Of a stretch of 15,472 bases of DNA, positions 1-7,988 are shown in pieces; the stretch's first letter is position 1; each line of letters starts with the position of its first letter. This DNA comes from an uncultured Candidatus Competibacteraceae bacterium (GTDB lineage: Bacteria > Pseudomonadota > Gammaproteobacteria > Competibacterales > Competibacteraceae), in NCBI GenBank assembly GCA_937960715.1, contig CALGOO010000115.1, forward strand, positions 1 through 15,472. The letters run 5' to 3'. The position numbers and the translations under genes were made by a program. The notes beneath the pieces were generated by a model that saw nothing but the letters and a program-made list of their open reading frames with translations, was not told the origin of the DNA and did no database searches.

Positions 1-85
1 GCTGGGTCTGGGTGATGTCGATCAGGTAGAGAATGACGAGCAGCAGGACGCCGACACCGACCGCGAACACGAACAGCGCCGCCAT
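1..85 (-). CDS. N-terminal fragment of a membrane-anchored protein, possibly FMN-binding glutamate synthase family
   Basis: Only the first 28 codons or so are in the window; the gene continues past the left edge. The visible peptide is one hydrophobic segment (AALFVFAVGVGVLLLVILYL) followed by IDITQTQ. A single N-terminal membrane anchor followed by a D-x-x-QT-type motif resembles the start of membrane-anchored GltB-like FMN-binding glutamate synthase family proteins, but this rests on memory of the family and too little sequence to be firm. The start is uncertain. The ATG at 85 is the only ATG in this frame near the hydrophobic segment, but I see no good ribosome binding site before it, and the frame stays open upstream into the DUF924 gene. 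It lies just downstream of that gene on the same strand and may be the third gene of the pyrF unit. Confidence 0.4.
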   Translation of the reverse strand, partial: MAALFVFAVGVGVLLLVILYLIDITQTQ

Positions 86-132
86 CGCGGCCAGGAAGGT
101 GGTGACAAAGCCAGGGAGCCGTCCGCGACGGA

Positions 133-699
133 TTACCCGTGAAACGCCTCGGGCGAGGTCAGGTAGGCGAGTTCCTCGGCGGTGCTGACCCGGCCCAGCG
201 GGGCGTTGCGATGCGGGAACCGGCCAAAGCGCGCGATCAGGTCGCGGTGATGGCGGGCAAAGCGCAGGCTGTCTTCCAAACCGGGCTGCTGGTACAGCCG
301 CGCCGAGCGTTCCTGATCGGCCAGCGTTTCGCTGTGCATGAACGGCAAATACAGGAATTGCCGCTGGACCGGCGGCATGGCCTGATCGAAGCCACGCGCG
401 ATGGCGCGGTCGGCGACCGCGCGGGCGGCGGCCTCGGTGGCGAAGCTCTCCGCCTGCCCCCGAAACAGGTTCAGCGGGAATTGATCCAGAACGATCACCA
501 GCGCCAGCGCGCCCTCGACCGATGCTTCCCAGTTGGCTAACTGGCCAGCCGCCGCCGTCTGGTAGGTGGCCAAAAAGCGCGCCCGCAGCGCTTCGTCAAA
601 GTCTGGGGTGGAAGCGAACCACAGCGGTTGAGTCGCCTCCGCGAACCAGAACGCGAGAACGTCGTTGGGACGGGCAACGTCGGTGGCTGACGGTTTCAT
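133..699 (-). CDS. DUF924 family protein
   Basis: The 188-residue product has the hallmarks of the DUF924 family: an N-terminal VLAFWF segment, LDQFPLNLFRG near residues 71-81, LPFMHSE near 110, and a C-terminal RFGRFPHRN...LGR.ST.EE..YL block. The family is small, probably cytoplasmic and alpha-helical (TPR-like folds have been reported), and has no established reaction. The ATG at 699 is chosen because a strong Shine-Dalgarno sequence, GGAGGTGA at 708-715, lies 8 nt upstream; an open frame extends further upstream into pyrF but lacks family similarity. It starts 34 bp after the pyrF stop on the same strand, so the two are probably co-transcribed. The neighbourhood gives no further hint of function. 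Confidence 0.9.
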   Translation of the reverse strand: MKPSATDVARPNDVLAFWFAEATQPLWFASTPDFDEALRARFLATYQTAAAGQLANWEASVEGALALVIVLDQFPLNLFRGQAESFATEAAARAVADRAIARGFDQAMPPVQRQFLYLPFMHSETLADQERSARLYQQPGLEDSLRFARHHRDLIARFGRFPHRNAPLGRVSTAEELAYLTSPEAFHG

Positions 700-733
700 C
701 GTGGCGGTCACCTCCAGAAAATGGCCGGAACGT

Positions 734-1444
734 TCAGGACAGCGCGGCGGTAATCTCGTCCTGCATGGCCTTGACCACCGCGACCGGGTCCTTGGCATCG
801 CGAATGGGCCGGCCCACCACCACATGGTCGGCGCCGTTGCGAATGGCGGCATACGCCGACGCGATGCGCTTCTGATCGTCGTCCTGAACGACATCGTTGG
901 CGCCTGGCCGGATGCCGGGCGTCACGATCAGGAACTTGTCGCCCAACCCTTCACGCAGTCGAGGAACTTCCAACCCCGAGGAAACCACTCCGTCGCAGCC
1001 GAGATCGAGGGCTTTGCGGGCGCGATGGTAGACCAGTTGCTCGATGGTGCCGGTCAATCCCATCTCGCGCATGTCGGACTCGTCGAAGCTGGTCAGCACG
1101 GTGACGGCCAGAATCCTGGCGTCGCCCCGTTCCTGCACGGCGGCGCGCAGGATCGGATCGTTGCCGTGAACGGTGATGAAGGTCGCGCCCCGATGCTTGA
1201 GCGCCCGAACCGCCAGCGCCACGGTTTCCGGAATGTCGAAGAATTTCAGATCGACCATGACCTTGTGGCCGCGTTTCAAAATCGTCTCGATCACCGGGAA
1301 TCCGCCGGCCAGAAACAGTTGCAGGCCGACCTTGTAAAAATTCACCTGTTCGCCCAGTCGGTCCAGCCAGCGTTCGGCTTCGCCTGGGGAATCGACATCG
1401 AGCGCGAAGATGATGCGTTCATTCAGTGGAATATTTTTTGCCAT
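734..1444 (-). CDS. pyrF: orotidine 5'-phosphate decarboxylase
   Basis: PyrF converts orotidine 5'-monophosphate to UMP, the last step of de novo pyrimidine synthesis, in the cytoplasm. The 236-residue product has normal family length. It starts with IIFALDVDS, carries the catalytic D-x-K-x-x-D motif as DLKFFDIP (D65, K67, D70), then TVHG, and ends with the phosphate-binding region VTPGIRP and VVGRPI. All active-site signatures are intact. The ATG at 1444 gives the usual MAKNIPL-type N terminus; the ribosome binding site is weak (AGAG about 7 nt upstream). It is divergent from the flavoenzyme gene at 1610, with 165 bp between them, and heads a probable unit with the DUF924 gene. Confidence 0.97.
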   Translation of the reverse strand: MAKNIPLNERIIFALDVDSPGEAERWLDRLGEQVNFYKVGLQLFLAGGFPVIETILKRGHKVMVDLKFFDIPETVALAVRALKHRGATFITVHGNDPILRAAVQERGDARILAVTVLTSFDESDMREMGLTGTIEQLVYHRARKALDLGCDGVVSSGLEVPRLREGLGDKFLIVTPGIRPGANDVVQDDDQKRIASAYAAIRNGADHVVVGRPIRDAKDPVAVVKAMQDEITAALS

Positions 1445-1609
1445 AATCAAACTCTGGGTGGGACAGCGCGAAAGAACGGCATTGGACCGCCGGCGGATAG
1501 GGTAATCCTTGCCCGCTGGTGGAACAATGCGCTCCTGGCCGTTTCCCCGCCCATTCGATCCCAGGCGGTCGCGCCGCCCCGCCAACCCCTAGATGCGAGC
1601 AGCGTCATC

Positions 1610-2803
1610 ATGAACTGGACTCACACCGTACTGACCGAGCGATTCGGCATCCGCTACCCCATCATCCAAGCCCCCATGGCCGGTGGACCGGGCACGGCGC
1701 GCCTGGTGGCGGCGGTATCCAACGCCGGCGGGCTGGGCTCCCTGGCCGGTAGCTCCCTGCACCCCGAACGGCTGCGCCAAGCCATCGCCGAGGTGCGCGC
1801 TCTCACCGACCGGCCGTTCGTCGTCAACCTGGCTATCACCGGTCCACCCAAGGTCGATCCCGCCCGAATTGCCCGCGCCCAGGAACTGCTGGCGCCGTAC
1901 CGCGCCGAACTGGGGTTGCCGCTGGACCCACCCACGCCGCCGACCCCGCCGGAATTCGAGGAGCAACTGGATATCCTGCTGCAAGAACGGGTGCCGGCCC
2001 TGAGCTTCATCTTCGGGGCGCCGGACAATGTGTATCTGGACATGCTGCGGGATGCCGGAATCGTCACCCTGGGCACCGCCACTCACTTGCTGGAAGCCAT
2101 CGTGCTGGAAGAAAGCAACGTGGATTTCATCATCGCCCAGGGCGCCGAGGCTGGCGGTCATCGCGGCACCTTCGTCGGCCATCCCGAACAAGGTTTGGTC
2201 GGCATCCTCACCCTCGTGCCGTTGCTGGCCAAGCATGTCGCGGTTCCCATCGTCGCCGCCGGCGGCATCATGGACGGGCGCGGCATCGCCGCCCTTCGGG
2301 TGCTGGGCGCGGTCGGCGTGCAAATGGGCACCGCTTTTCTAGGCTGCCCGGAAAGCGGCGCCCACCCCGCCTACCAGGCTTTGCTGCGCCAGGGCAGCGA
2401 GATCGCCACCACCCTGAGCCGGGTGTTCACCGGTCGCCACGGCCGGGTGTTGCGCAACCGACTGGTCGACGAACTGCGCGCCCACGAGGCCGAACTGCCC
2501 AGATTCCCCTTGCAATTGCTGCTGACTCAGGATTTGCGCCAGGCGGCCGCTGAACGGGGTTTGACCGATTTCATGGCGCTGTGGGCTGGCCAGGGCTGCC
2601 ATTTGTGCGAGGATCGTCCAGCGGCCGAACTGATCGAATCCTGGGTGGAACAGGCGACAGCCCTGCTGGGAAACGGCGATGCGCCCGCCCCGGTTGCTTC
2701 GAAGCCGGAACCGGAGCCGGAACCGGAGCCAGAATTGGAGCCGGAGCCGGAGCCGGAATTGGAGCCGCCGACATCGGAGCTGAATCAATCCGGCTCGCCG
2801 TGA
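1610..2803 (+). CDS. nitronate monooxygenase / 2-nitropropane dioxygenase-type flavoprotein
   Basis: The 397-residue product is an FMN-dependent TIM-barrel oxidoreductase of the nitronate monooxygenase family, which oxidises alkyl nitronates; many members have unknown substrates. The start PIIQAPMAGG...LVAAVSNAGGLGSLA is diagnostic. FMN and active-site elements follow: AQGAEAGGHRG at 177-186, with H184 the likely catalytic base by family analogy, VAAGGI near 215-220 and GVQMGTAFL near 236-244. The ATG at 1610 is chosen because family similarity begins at once (TERFGIRYPII); the frame is open upstream but there runs antisense to pyrF. Residues 365-388 are a Pro-Glu repeat tail absent from the core fold, making the protein longer than typical members. 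A CHLC motif precedes the tail at residues 330-333. The gene overlaps the convergent GGDEF/EAL gene by 19 bp. Confidence 0.92.
   Translation: MNWTHTVLTERFGIRYPIIQAPMAGGPGTARLVAAVSNAGGLGSLAGSSLHPERLRQAIAEVRALTDRPFVVNLAITGPPKVDPARIARAQELLAPYRAELGLPLDPPTPPTPPEFEEQLDILLQERVPALSFIFGAPDNVYLDMLRDAGIVTLGTATHLLEAIVLEESNVDFIIAQGAEAGGHRGTFVGHPEQGLVGILTLVPLLAKHVAVPIVAAGGIMDGRGIAALRVLGAVGVQMGTAFLGCPESGAHPAYQALLRQGSEIATTLSRVFTGRHGRVLRNRLVDELRAHEAELPRFPLQLLLTQDLRQAAAERGLTDFMALWAGQGCHLCEDRPAAELIESWVEQATALLGNGDAPAPVASKPEPEPEPEPELEPEPEPELEPPTSELNQSGSP
2702..2773 (+). repeat. Pro-Glu codon repeat tract in the flavoenzyme C terminus
   Basis: This tract encodes a Lys-(Pro-Glu)n-Leu-Glu-type tail made mostly of PE dipeptides with two inserted Leu-Glu units. 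At DNA level it is built from ccggag/ccggaa units and an 18-24 bp higher-order period (attggagccggag recurs). It lies just before the stop codon and 12 bp before the overlap with the convergent gene. The tail is probably disordered and strongly acidic. Such tracts are prone to replication slippage, so its length may vary between strains. Confidence 0.85.
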
Positions 2804-5754
2804 TCGTGGTCGGGTGGCTTGAAAGGTCGATGCCAAAGCCGGGCGAGATAGTCCGCGCACTCCTCGGCGGACAACGGTTTGCTGAAGTGATACCCCTGCG
2901 CCACGTCGCAGCCCTGCTCGCCCAGAAATCGCAATTGCTCGGGGGTTTCCACCCCCTCGGCCACCACGGTCAACCGCAAGCTCTTGCCCATCCGGATGAT
3001 GGCGGTGGCGATGGCGGCATCGTCGGGATCGCCGGGGATGTCCCGCACGAAGGATTGATCGATCTTGATTCGGCTGACCGGGAATCGCTTGAGATAGCGC
3101 AGGCTGGAGTAGCCGACGCCAAAGTCGTCCACGGCGAATTGCACACCGCCGGCGCGAAGCCGGCGCATGGTCTCGATCATCTTGTCGGTATCCCGCATGA
3201 GCAGGTTCTCGGTGATTTCCAGCTCCAGCCAGCGCGGTTCCAGGCCGGCGGATTGAAGCGCGTCGATGACCTGATTTTCCAGGTGGGGTTGCAACCATTG
3301 CCTGGCGGACAGATTGACGGCGACCGACAGCGGTGGCAGACCGGCGTCCCGCCAGAGGCGGCCTTGGGCGCACGCGGCGCGCAGGGTCCATTCCCCGATC
3401 GGATCGATCAAGCCGGTTTCCTCGGCGACCGAAATGAAGCGTCCCGGCGGAATCAGACCGCGTCGGGGGTGTTGCCAGCGGATCAGGGCTTCCACGCCTA
3501 CCGGCTGGCCGGTCGCCAGATCGATTTGGGGTTGATAATGCAACACGAACTCATCGCGCTCCAACGCTTGGCGCAACTCGTTGCTTAGCGTGAACAATTC
3601 CGACACCCGGACGTTGAGTTCGGCGGTGAAGAAGGCATAGTGGGCGCGACCGTCCGCCTTGGCCTGATACATCGCGCTGTCGGCGAAGCGGATCAGCGTC
3701 GGCGGATCGGTGGCGTCCAGCGGATAAATGCTGATGCCGATGCTGGCGGCGACATGCAATATCTGATGGTCCAGCATGAACGGCGCGCGCAATGCCTGCA
3801 ACAGATGCTCGGCGACCCAGCCGGCGGCGGCGGGTTCGGAAAGATCGGTCAGCACCAGGATAAACTCGTCGCCGCCCTGGCGAGCCAGGGTGTCTTCCCG
3901 CCGAACGACGTCGCGCAACCGCTGACTGATCGCTTGCAGCAATTGGTCGCCGACGCCGTGGCCTTGCGAGTCGTTGATGGTTTTGAAGTGATCGAGGTCC
4001 AGGAACAGAACGCCGACGTAACTCCTTTTGCGTTGAGCGGCGCGCAGCGCCTGGGCTAGGCGGTCGAGCAACAGAGTGCGGTTGGGCAAGCCGGTGAGGG
4101 CGTCGTGGGTCGCCAAATGATGGATGCGATCCTCGGCATTCTTGCGCTGGTTCTCACGTTCGAACAAATCCAGGGCAAAGGAAACCTCGCCCGCCAGTTG
4201 GGTCAGCAAATTGGTAAGGTCCGCGTTGAAGAAATCCGGTTCGGCCGCATGGGCGCTCAGGCAGCCGACGACCTGATTGTTCCGGCGCAACGGAAACGCC
4301 GCGCTGGCTTGAATGGCCAGCTCCTCGGCAAGGGGACGCCAAGCCTGAAGACCGGGATCGGCCAGAAAATTGTTGCAAACCGCGGGAGCGTCCTGACGAA
4401 ACGCGATGCCGATGGGACCCCAGCCTTCGGGCAAGCTGGAGTCGCCGGACGGGTGGGCGCTGGCAGGGGGGTGCAAGCGGCCGGATGCCGCGCTGGCATG
4501 GGCCGCTCGCTGGAACGCGCCGGTGGTCGGCTCGACGAACTCGATCACGACGATCCGAATCTGATCCAAATCGGCCACGATTCGGCAGATTTGCCGAAAC
4601 AGCTCCTGGGGATCGGCGCAGCGCATGATGGCGGCGCTGGTGCGGCCGAGCGCGGCGTAGCAATGGCTCAGGCGCACGATCTTCTGTTCCGCCTGCTTGA
4701 GCGGAGTCATGTCGCGGATGGCCGCGACCGTGATCTCGTAACCCTTGTAGGTAAAATGCCGCACCCACAGATCGGCCGGGAAAATCGCGCCATCCTTGCG
4801 GCGTTGCGGATAGTCGGTGAACCGTTTCGACACGGTGCGCGGCATTTCGCCGTTGGCGCCGTTCCCGGCGGCCAGGTCGCGGTCTCGCAACGCCAGCAGT
4901 TCGTCCCGGCTGTAACCGTACAGCCGGCAAGCCGCCGGGTTGGCGTCAAGGATGCGCCCATCGCGGTTGTCGAGCATCAGGATCGCGTCGCCGACGGTGG
5001 CGAACACGTTGCGGTATTTCAGTTCGCTGGCGCGCAGCGCCGCCTCGACCTTCTTGCGTCGGGTGATGTCTTCCTTGACCGCGACGAAATGGGTGATGAC
5101 GCCGGTTTCATCGCGAACCGGGGCGATCGAGGCCAATTCCCAATACAGGGCGCCGTCCTTGCGCCGGTTGTGAAACTCGCCCCGCCATTCGGCGCCGCTG
5201 GCGATGGTTTGCCACAGCCGCGCGTATTGTTCGGGCGTGGTCTTGCCCGACTTGAGGAGGCGCGGGTTGGCGCCGATCGCCTCGGCGCGGGAATAGCCGG
5301 TGATTTCGACGAACTTCGGGTTGACGTACTCGATGGCCCCGGCGCGGTCGGTGATGACGACCGTGTTGGCGCTCTGTTCGATGGCGCGGGAAAAGATTCG
5401 CAGCGTCCGTTCCGCCTGGCGCCGCTCTTGGATTTCCGCCGCCAGTTGGCGTTGTTGCTGGAAAAAATCTCGAACCAGCCGGGCCAGTTGACCAAATTCA
5501 GTGTTCTGGCTCGCCAGCGGAGCCAGCAGGGCGGGATCGCCGGCGCGCAGGCCGCGAACCAGCCGGTCCAGCGGCCTGTTCACCCCGTGCAGCAGCGCGG
5601 TCGCCAAGCCGATCAGCAACAACAGACCCCCATAAAGAAAAAACCGCCCAGGCTCGGTCGGTTTCAGCGCCAGCACGCCGACCGTGAACAGGGCGATGGC
5701 CAGGATCAACATCCCAAGGATGCGAAACCGGATCGAGCTGATCAAGGCTTTCAT
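2785..5754 (-). CDS. membrane-bound PAS-PAS-GAF-GGDEF-EAL cyclic-di-GMP signalling protein
   Basis: The 989-residue protein is a sensor of the diguanylate cyclase/phosphodiesterase type. Order of parts: two membrane segments (about 8-30 and 38-57), a short linker/coiled-coil (58-115), PAS 1 (about 117-235, with NPKFVEITGYSR and KEDIT), PAS 2 (about 245-355), a GAF-like domain (about 362-530), GGDEF (about 540-705) and EAL (about 720-970). The GGDEF motif is intact at 627-631, with an RxxD inhibitory site at 618-621. The EAL half keeps EAL (755-757), EITEN, DDFGVGYSSL, KID and AEGVET, so phosphodiesterase activity is expected. Which activity dominates cannot be read from sequence. The start ATG overlaps the rarD stop as ATGA, indicating translational coupling. 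The 3' end overlaps the convergent flavoenzyme gene by 19 bp. Confidence 0.95.
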   Translation of the reverse strand: MKALISSIRFRILGMLILAIALFTVGVLALKPTEPGRFFLYGGLLLLIGLATALLHGVNRPLDRLVRGLRAGDPALLAPLASQNTEFGQLARLVRDFFQQQRQLAAEIQERRQAERTLRIFSRAIEQSANTVVITDRAGAIEYVNPKFVEITGYSRAEAIGANPRLLKSGKTTPEQYARLWQTIASGAEWRGEFHNRRKDGALYWELASIAPVRDETGVITHFVAVKEDITRRKKVEAALRASELKYRNVFATVGDAILMLDNRDGRILDANPAACRLYGYSRDELLALRDRDLAAGNGANGEMPRTVSKRFTDYPQRRKDGAIFPADLWVRHFTYKGYEITVAAIRDMTPLKQAEQKIVRLSHCYAALGRTSAAIMRCADPQELFRQICRIVADLDQIRIVVIEFVEPTTGAFQRAAHASAASGRLHPPASAHPSGDSSLPEGWGPIGIAFRQDAPAVCNNFLADPGLQAWRPLAEELAIQASAAFPLRRNNQVVGCLSAHAAEPDFFNADLTNLLTQLAGEVSFALDLFERENQRKNAEDRIHHLATHDALTGLPNRTLLLDRLAQALRAAQRKRSYVGVLFLDLDHFKTINDSQGHGVGDQLLQAISQRLRDVVRREDTLARQGGDEFILVLTDLSEPAAAGWVAEHLLQALRAPFMLDHQILHVAASIGISIYPLDATDPPTLIRFADSAMYQAKADGRAHYAFFTAELNVRVSELFTLSNELRQALERDEFVLHYQPQIDLATGQPVGVEALIRWQHPRRGLIPPGRFISVAEETGLIDPIGEWTLRAACAQGRLWRDAGLPPLSVAVNLSARQWLQPHLENQVIDALQSAGLEPRWLELEITENLLMRDTDKMIETMRRLRAGGVQFAVDDFGVGYSSLRYLKRFPVSRIKIDQSFVRDIPGDPDDAAIATAIIRMGKSLRLTVVAEGVETPEQLRFLGEQGCDVAQGYHFSKPLSAEECADYLARLWHRPFKPPDHDHGEPD

Positions 5755-6704
5755 GACGAAATTCCACGCCGTGGGGTCACGGCCCAGACGGATTGCGGCC
5801 GATGGCCGAGCCAGGCGTCGGCGCTGTAGAGGGCGAGCGCCAGCCAGATACAGCCGAACGCGGCTAGATGAATGAGGGTGAACGGTTCGCGATAGAGCGC
5901 GACCGCCAGCAGGAATTGCAGGGTGGGGGTCAGGTACTGAATCAAACCGACGGTGGACAGGCGCAACAAGCGGGTGGCCTGAAGAAACAGCAGCAGGGGC
6001 GCGACGGTGACCGGGCCGGCGATCAGCAGCAACAGATCGGTTTGCCCGTTCATGGCGCCGAGCGCGCCGGCGCCGCGCGCCGCGAGCGTCGCCAGGAACA
6101 GCAGGGCGAGGGGCGCCAGCAACACGGTTTCCACGCACAAACCCAGGGTCGCGGCGTGTCCCGCCTTCTTGCGCAGCAGCCCATAACCGCCAAAGCTGAA
6201 CGCCAGGGTCAGGGAAATCCAGGGCAACACACCGTGACCGACCACCAGGACCAGCACGCCGGCGGCGGCGATGGCGACCGCGCTCCATTGACGCGGATTC
6301 AGCCGCTCGCGCAGGAACCACACGCCCAGCAGCACGTTCACCAGGGGATTGATGTAATAGCCGAGGCTGGCCTCCAGAATTCGTCCGTGCTGCACTGCCC
6401 AGATGTACAGCAGCCAGTTGCCGGAAATCAGCAGGGCCGTCACCAGATAGAAGCACAGGCGGCGCAAGTTGCGAAATTCGGCCCGCAAGGCCGACCATTG
6501 CCCTTGCGCCAGGATCAGCCCCAGCAGCAGCACGGCGGACCACAGCACGCGGTGCGCCAGTACCTCCAGGGCCGGGACATGGCCGAGCGTCTTGAAATAA
6601 ATGGGAAACGCTCCCCAGACGCCAAAGCAGCCCAAGGCACTCGCCACGCCGACCAGGGAAGCGTCGGGGGGACGCGGAGAGGCTGGCGCCGCGGGTTGGG
6701 TCAT
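5751..6704 (-). CDS. rarD: RarD-type EamA family permease
   Basis: The 317-residue integral membrane protein belongs to the drug/metabolite transporter superfamily, RarD branch. It has about ten hydrophobic segments. Characteristic RarD features are the early GVWGAFPIYFKTL..VPALEVLAHRVLWS block, NWLLYIWAV, EASLGYYINPL..VLLG..FLRERL and the late STVGLIQYLTPTLQFLL block. Substrate is unknown; the name comes from a chloramphenicol-sensitivity phenotype in other bacteria. The ATG at 6704 gives the start MTQPAAP with a proline/alanine-rich 15-residue cytoplasmic leader; its ribosome binding site is weak. It follows the TMEM165-type gene by 18 bp and overlaps the next gene by 4 bp, so the three are very likely one transcript. 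Confidence 0.93.
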   Translation of the reverse strand: MTQPAAPASPRPPDASLVGVASALGCFGVWGAFPIYFKTLGHVPALEVLAHRVLWSAVLLLGLILAQGQWSALRAEFRNLRRLCFYLVTALLISGNWLLYIWAVQHGRILEASLGYYINPLVNVLLGVWFLRERLNPRQWSAVAIAAAGVLVLVVGHGVLPWISLTLAFSFGGYGLLRKKAGHAATLGLCVETVLLAPLALLFLATLAARGAGALGAMNGQTDLLLLIAGPVTVAPLLLFLQATRLLRLSTVGLIQYLTPTLQFLLAVALYREPFTLIHLAAFGCIWLALALYSADAWLGHRPQSVWAVTPRRGISS

Positions 6705-6722
6705 GTGCGCGCTGTCCGCCGC

Positions 6723-7307
6723 TCAGCCGGCCAACACCGCGATAGCTCGCCCGCCCGCCAGCAACGCCAAGAGCAGGAACAGCGCGCCGCTGAGCCAGTG
6801 CAGCAGGCGCATCGGCAGCCGTTGCAACACCGTGCGGCCAGCCAGCACGCCCAGCGCCGAGACCGCCGCCAGGCCCAGCGTGCCACCGACCCAGACCGGC
6901 GCCGCGGCCTGGGTGCTGGCCAGACCCGCCACGGCCAGTTGGGTCTTGTCGCCCAGTTCCGCCAGAAAGATCAGGCCGAAGGTGGACAGCAGCACGCTCC
7001 GTCCGCTTTTCTCCTCGACCTCGACCGCTTCCGCGCCCGCGTCGCGCAGGGCCTTGACGCCGAACGCCGCGAACAGGATTGCCACGACCATCGCCGTCAG
7101 CCACTCAGGCAGCCAGGCGGCGACGGAAGCGCCAAACAGGACCGCTAGGAGGTTCAACAGCGCGAAGGCTAGCACCGCGCCGCTCAGCACCGGCATCGGT
7201 GGATGACGAGCGGCCAGCGTCATGCAAACCAGTTGGGTTTTGTCGCCCAGTTCGGCCAAGGCGACCAGTCCCAGCGTGGTGGATGCGGTGACGAAGAATT
7301 CGCTCAT
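6723..7307 (-). CDS. TMEM165/Gdt1 (UPF0016) family cation transporter
   Basis: The product (194 residues from the ATG at 7307) is a six-segment membrane protein made of two homologous halves. Each half carries the family signature E-x-G-D-K-T: AELGDKTQL at residues 18-26 and again at 116-124. Characterised relatives (Gdt1, TMEM165, MneA) transport Mn2+ and/or Ca2+, with the acidic residues of these motifs in the pathway, so Mn2+ export is the most likely role. The start MSEFFVTASTTLGLVALAE places the first motif where the family has it; an in-frame ATG at 7325 would add six residues, and neither start has a good ribosome binding site. I looked for a yybP-ykoY manganese riboswitch upstream and could not see one. 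First gene of the probable transcript with rarD and the GGDEF/EAL gene. Confidence 0.93.
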   Translation of the reverse strand: MSEFFVTASTTLGLVALAELGDKTQLVCMTLAARHPPMPVLSGAVLAFALLNLLAVLFGASVAAWLPEWLTAMVVAILFAAFGVKALRDAGAEAVEVEEKSGRSVLLSTFGLIFLAELGDKTQLAVAGLASTQAAAPVWVGGTLGLAAVSALGVLAGRTVLQRLPMRLLHWLSGALFLLLALLAGGRAIAVLAG

Positions 7308-7340
7308 TGGGAAAAGCCCGGCCATCGAAGGTGGTCTCGC

Positions 7341-7373
7341 GGCGGCCCGGCGGCGGCCCGGCGGCGCGGCCGG
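7341..7373. repeat. 11-bp GC-only tandem repeat upstream of the TMEM165-type gene
   Basis: Two exact copies of ggcggcccggc (7341-7351 and 7352-7362) are followed by a third, imperfect copy to 7373. The tract is pure G+C and lies in the leader of the minus-strand transporter gene, 34 bp before its preferred start. It could form stable RNA structure in the leader, but I see no evidence for a specific regulatory role. Confidence 0.7.
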
Positions 7374-7500
7374 AAACTGTGATTATTGGTTCTTGACAGG
7401 CATGATAGTAAACAATCCAGCGTTCAGCACGGGATTATTGGCCAACCACCCGCTGGCTGATCTACACTTGAAACCAGTGACAACCCTGGGAGACAACTTC

Positions 7501-7866
7501 ATGCGACGGTTCTTGTTTCTCTTCCTGATCCCGCCGGCGCTGGCCAGCGCGGATAGCATCCGCTGCGATGGTTACCTGGTGAACACCGGTGATTCCCAGT
7601 CGCGGGTGCTGGAAATTTGTGGCGAGCCGCAAAGCGCCCGACAGGACGGTTTTATCGAGCAGGTGGTGCGCCGGAACGACGGCGCCATGATCGTCAACCC
7701 GGTCTCGCCCAGTCCCTATCCCAACCCGCCCACCTACGAAGTCGAATCTCGCCGGGTGATTCCAGTCTACAAGTGGGAATACAACCTGGGACGCGGCACC
7801 TTCCTGAAAATCCTCACCTTCCACGGCGACACACTGGTGGACATCGCCGACGGTCCCCGGCAGTAG
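7501..7866 (+). CDS. secreted DUF2845 family protein
   Basis: The 121-residue product begins with a clear Sec signal peptide (MRRFLFLFLIPPALASA, cleavage expected near residue 17). The mature part starts DSIRCDGYLVNTGDS and continues SRVLEICGEP, the pattern of DUF2845 proteins, small periplasmic proteins of unknown function. Two cysteines (C22, C40) could form a disulfide. A proline-rich stretch (SPSPYPNPP) sits in the middle, and the C-terminal half (YKWEYNLGRGTFLKILTFHGD) looks like beta strands. The ATG at 7501 is supported by GGGAG at 7488-7492, 8 nt upstream, and by the signal peptide. It is monocistronic, divergent from the transporter unit on its left and convergent with the MFS gene on its right. 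Confidence 0.85.
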   Translation: MRRFLFLFLIPPALASADSIRCDGYLVNTGDSQSRVLEICGEPQSARQDGFIEQVVRRNDGAMIVNPVSPSPYPNPPTYEVESRRVIPVYKWEYNLGRGTFLKILTFHGDTLVDIADGPRQ

Positions 7867-7871
7867 CGCCG

Positions 7872-7893
7872 CGCGCCGGTCGAGCGGGGCGCG
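7872..7893. terminator. weak stem-loop after the DUF2845 gene
   Basis: A 6-bp perfect stem (CGCGCC at 7872-7877 with GGCGCG at 7888-7893) with a 10-nt loop lies 6 bp after the stop codon. Five T residues follow at 7905-7909, too far from the stem for a standard intrinsic terminator. Plausible but weak. Confidence 0.25.
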
Positions 7894-7988
7894 TTCCTCC
7901 CAGATTTTTCCTCCACAAGATCATCTGGGTATAGCGAAACAGGCCTTTTCTCCGTGCAGTTGAATCGGTGGGAGGCCAAACGATCTCG

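Noticed and set aside
665..1609. Upstream in-frame extension of the nitronate monooxygenase frame (315 codons)
   Set aside because: It runs antisense to pyrF, has no family similarity, and the conserved protein begins at the ATG at 1610.
1445..1609. Possible promoter (TTGGAC ... TAATCC) in the pyrF/flavoenzyme divergent gap
   Set aside because: The spacer is only 15 nt and the -10 match is poor.
5755..7104. Upstream in-frame extension of the GGDEF/EAL frame through rarD and the transporter
   Set aside because: The extension is a frame-shifted reading of two well-supported membrane protein genes; the ATG at 5754 coupled to the rarD stop is the natural start.
7393..7398. A perfect TTGACA hexamer on the plus strand upstream of the DUF2845 gene
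   Set aside because: No acceptable -10 element lies 16-18 bp downstream, so it was not called as a promoter.
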